NCBI GenBank assembly: GCA_022712835.1
Contig: JAFLJU010000073.1
Location: 1-6,702 of the forward strand
Direction of reading: 5' to 3'
DNA length: 6,702 nucleotides
From: Desulfobacteraceae bacterium
GTDB lineage: Bacteria; Desulfobacterota; Desulfobacteria; Desulfobacterales; Desulfobacteraceae
In this document: positions 5,364 through 6,702 of the stretch, piece by piece
How positions within the stretch are numbered: position 1 is the first letter of the stretch
How the letters are laid out: every line of letters starts with the position of its first letter
Notes under the pieces: model-generated
Told to the model about the DNA's origin: nothing
Seen by the model: the letters and a program-made list of their open reading frames with translations, nothing else
Database searches by the model: none
Translations under genes and position numbers: made by a program

Positions 5364-5567
5364 CTATTCTGTTTTAATTTTATCTTCAGCAGCATCAATA
5401 TCATTGAAAAAGTCATCCAGGGCCCTGTCTACTTTAACATTTACGTCAATGGTGATGTGAATGGGTTTAATTTCAACAGGCTTGATCTCTACCTGGTGGC
5501 TGGAACTACAGCCAGCCAGGAAGAACAGAACAAGAAACATCGTTATGAAACATAATGGTCGTGTCAT
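5364..5567 (-). CDS. ynbE: YnbE-like outer-membrane lipoprotein
   Basis: This is a 67-residue lipoprotein. The signal FITMFLVLFFLAGC has a lipobox LAGC with Cys20 as the lipid-modified residue; Ser at the next position predicts sorting to the outer membrane. After a short SSSHQ linker there is a VEIKP-VEIKP repeat and PIHITIDVNVKVDRALDDFF, a strand-then-helix pattern like YnbE of E. coli, which adds strands to the C-terminal end of YdbH to complete a bridge from inner to outer membrane. The C-terminus is a charged helix. ATG 5567 has AAGGAG about 7 nt upstream, 13 nt after the ydbH stop. The identification comes from size, lipobox, the I-x-I-x-V-x-V pattern and position between ydbH and ydbL. 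Confidence 0.85.
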   Translation of the reverse strand: MTRPLCFITMFLVLFFLAGCSSSHQVEIKPVEIKPIHITIDVNVKVDRALDDFFNDIDAAEDKIKTE

Positions 5568-5580
5568 ACCCTCTCCTTCT

Positions 5581-6702
5581 TTAGTTTAAAATACTATTGA
5601 GTCTATTACCAAATTTTAAGACCTGGTTAAAGGGAAGTTTTAAATTTACATTCAATTTAATTCCCTGGAATCTTGATCCAGGACTTTTCGCATCCACCCG
5701 AACAAAGGAGCCCACCTCTTTTTGATACTCAAAGGGCAGAATCCTAGCGGGTTTTCCATCCAGTTCCATATTCATAAACAGGGTATCGCCTGCGGTGTTC
5801 AGCTCAAGTTTCGCCCACTGATAGTCAAAATCCTTCAACGCCTCCCGGGCCAGGTCCAATTGGACAAATTCCGGTGTATCCATAGGGATACCGCCGGTGA
5901 GAGCTTGTGTATTCTCAATCACCACCCGCCCTCCCTTTCCTGGTGTTGAAAACAGGAATCCTTTGTTAAAGGAGATATTGCCATCTGAATAAACCACGGG
6001 TATCCTACCACTTAAAGCACCTTCTCCCTCTGCATGGAAGGCACCCATCTGTTTTAACAAACCCGACAATTCCAGTCGATCACAAAACAAAGTCAACGAA
6101 AGGATATTGTCTTTGCCCGGCAGGCGGAAGGATTCTGTGGAGACCCATCCGTTGCACCAGTTAAACCCTAGGTTTTCAATATTGACCGATTGCCCATCTT
6201 CTATGCTGAACCGCGCCTTTGCATGGGTAAATTCAAACTGCCCGGTCGTAATCTTGTCGATGGTCAGCACCTGGCCGGGCAATGATTCAGGTACCATAAG
6301 ATCATTAAAATCAATACTGCCCGCAACCCCTGTAAGGGAAAGGTTCATGTCCGGAAAAAAAAGATTCCCTTTATCCATCATGATGGCGCCTTCAGAGGTC
6401 ACCCCATGGTGTTTGTATTCAATGGTTCCCTTTGAGGACAATTGTATGGAAGACTCTTCACCAAAGATTAATTTGGGCATAATTTTGCCCATCTGGACCG
6501 GTTTCAACAAAAATGGATCGATGACAAAATCAATCCTGCCAAAAGGATCAGAAGGGCCAGAAGGATCAGATGGGTCCGCCCCCCCTGCCCGTCCTTCAAA
6601 CCCCAAATTAAAACCGTCTAATTGGTCAATACTTACCTTCCCCCCGATGGTGACTCCCAACAACTCGCTTTGGGTGATACTTCCCCCAAGACTTGCCGTA
6701 AA
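5581..6702 (-). CDS. ydbH: YdbH-like AsmA-superfamily intermembrane lipid-transport protein, C-terminal part (5' truncated by window edge)
   Basis: The frame is open from the window edge (codon 6702-6700) to TAA 5583-5581, giving the last 373 residues; the TTG at 6663 is not a start because the reading frame continues upstream. The protein is almost all beta-strands with repeating hydrophobic/polar alternation, as in AsmA-like proteins that form a long hydrophobic groove across the periplasm. C-terminal YdbH landmarks: SGRIPVVYSDGNISFNKGFLF, then GGRVVIENT, the ALKDFDYQWAKLEL stretch, MNMELDGKPARILPF, and the final LNVNLKLPFNQVLKFGN. The N-terminal membrane anchor is outside the window. Near the edge, residues GADPSDPSGPSDPFGR form a low-complexity loop (6535-6576). 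YdbH, TamB and YhdP move phospholipids to the outer membrane in E. coli; the ynbE-ydbL neighbours make this a YdbH. Confidence 0.88.
   Translation of the reverse strand, partial: FTASLGGSITQSELLGVTIGGKVSIDQLDGFNLGFEGRAGGADPSDPSGPSDPFGRIDFVIDPFLLKPVQMGKIMPKLIFGEESSIQLSSKGTIEYKHHGVTSEGAIMMDKGNLFFPDMNLSLTGVAGSIDFNDLMVPESLPGQVLTIDKITTGQFEFTHAKARFSIEDGQSVNIENLGFNWCNGWVSTESFRLPGKDNILSLTLFCDRLELSGLLKQMGAFHAEGEGALSGRIPVVYSDGNISFNKGFLFSTPGKGGRVVIENTQALTGGIPMDTPEFVQLDLAREALKDFDYQWAKLELNTAGDTLFMNMELDGKPARILPFEYQKEVGSFVRVDAKSPGSRFQGIKLNVNLKLPFNQVLKFGNRLNSILN

Overview
The window looks like a stretch of chromosome from a Gram-negative bacterium, most likely a sulfate-reducing deltaproteobacterium (Desulfobacterota, Desulfobacteraceae-like). 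The Gram-negative call rests on an outer-membrane lipoprotein and an AsmA-like envelope protein. The lineage is inferred from the type of nickel transporter, the moderate GC content and the general look of the proteins; no rRNA or other phylogenetic marker is present.

Layout. Positions 2-772 (+) hold the 3' end of recJ (single-strand DNA exonuclease). A sigma70-type promoter (781-810) and an unusual T-rich leader then lead into a 141-residue helical protein I do not recognise (887-1312, +). That gene ends inside a perfect 20-bp hairpin with T-runs on both sides (1278-1323), a bidirectional terminator separating it from the converging minus-strand genes.

Everything from 1459 to the right edge is on the minus strand and reads right to left. 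First transcribed is ydbH-ynbE-ydbL (right edge to 4986): the C-terminal part of a YdbH/AsmA-like intermembrane bridge protein, a small YnbE-type lipoprotein and a YdbL (DUF1318) periplasmic protein. This trio is implicated in phospholipid traffic to the outer membrane. An 88-nt gap with a hairpin and T8 tail follows. Then comes a compact five-gene nickel (possibly cobalt) energy-coupling-factor transporter, nikK-nikM-nikL-nikQ-nikO (4897 to 1459), with junctions that overlap or are 4-18 nt apart. NikM is the substrate-binding membrane protein, NikQ the coupling membrane protein and NikO the ATPase. NikK (DUF4198) and NikL are periplasmically exposed accessory proteins that appear to stand in for NikN.

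Nothing suggests a mobile element, CRISPR array, phage or a wholly new system. The points most worth a second look are the histidine-every-other-residue tail of NikO, built partly by an 18-bp tandem duplication; the predicted N-terminal histidines of mature NikK and NikL beside the Met-His start of NikM; the terminator or attenuator between the lipid-transport and nickel operons; and the orphan gene after recJ.
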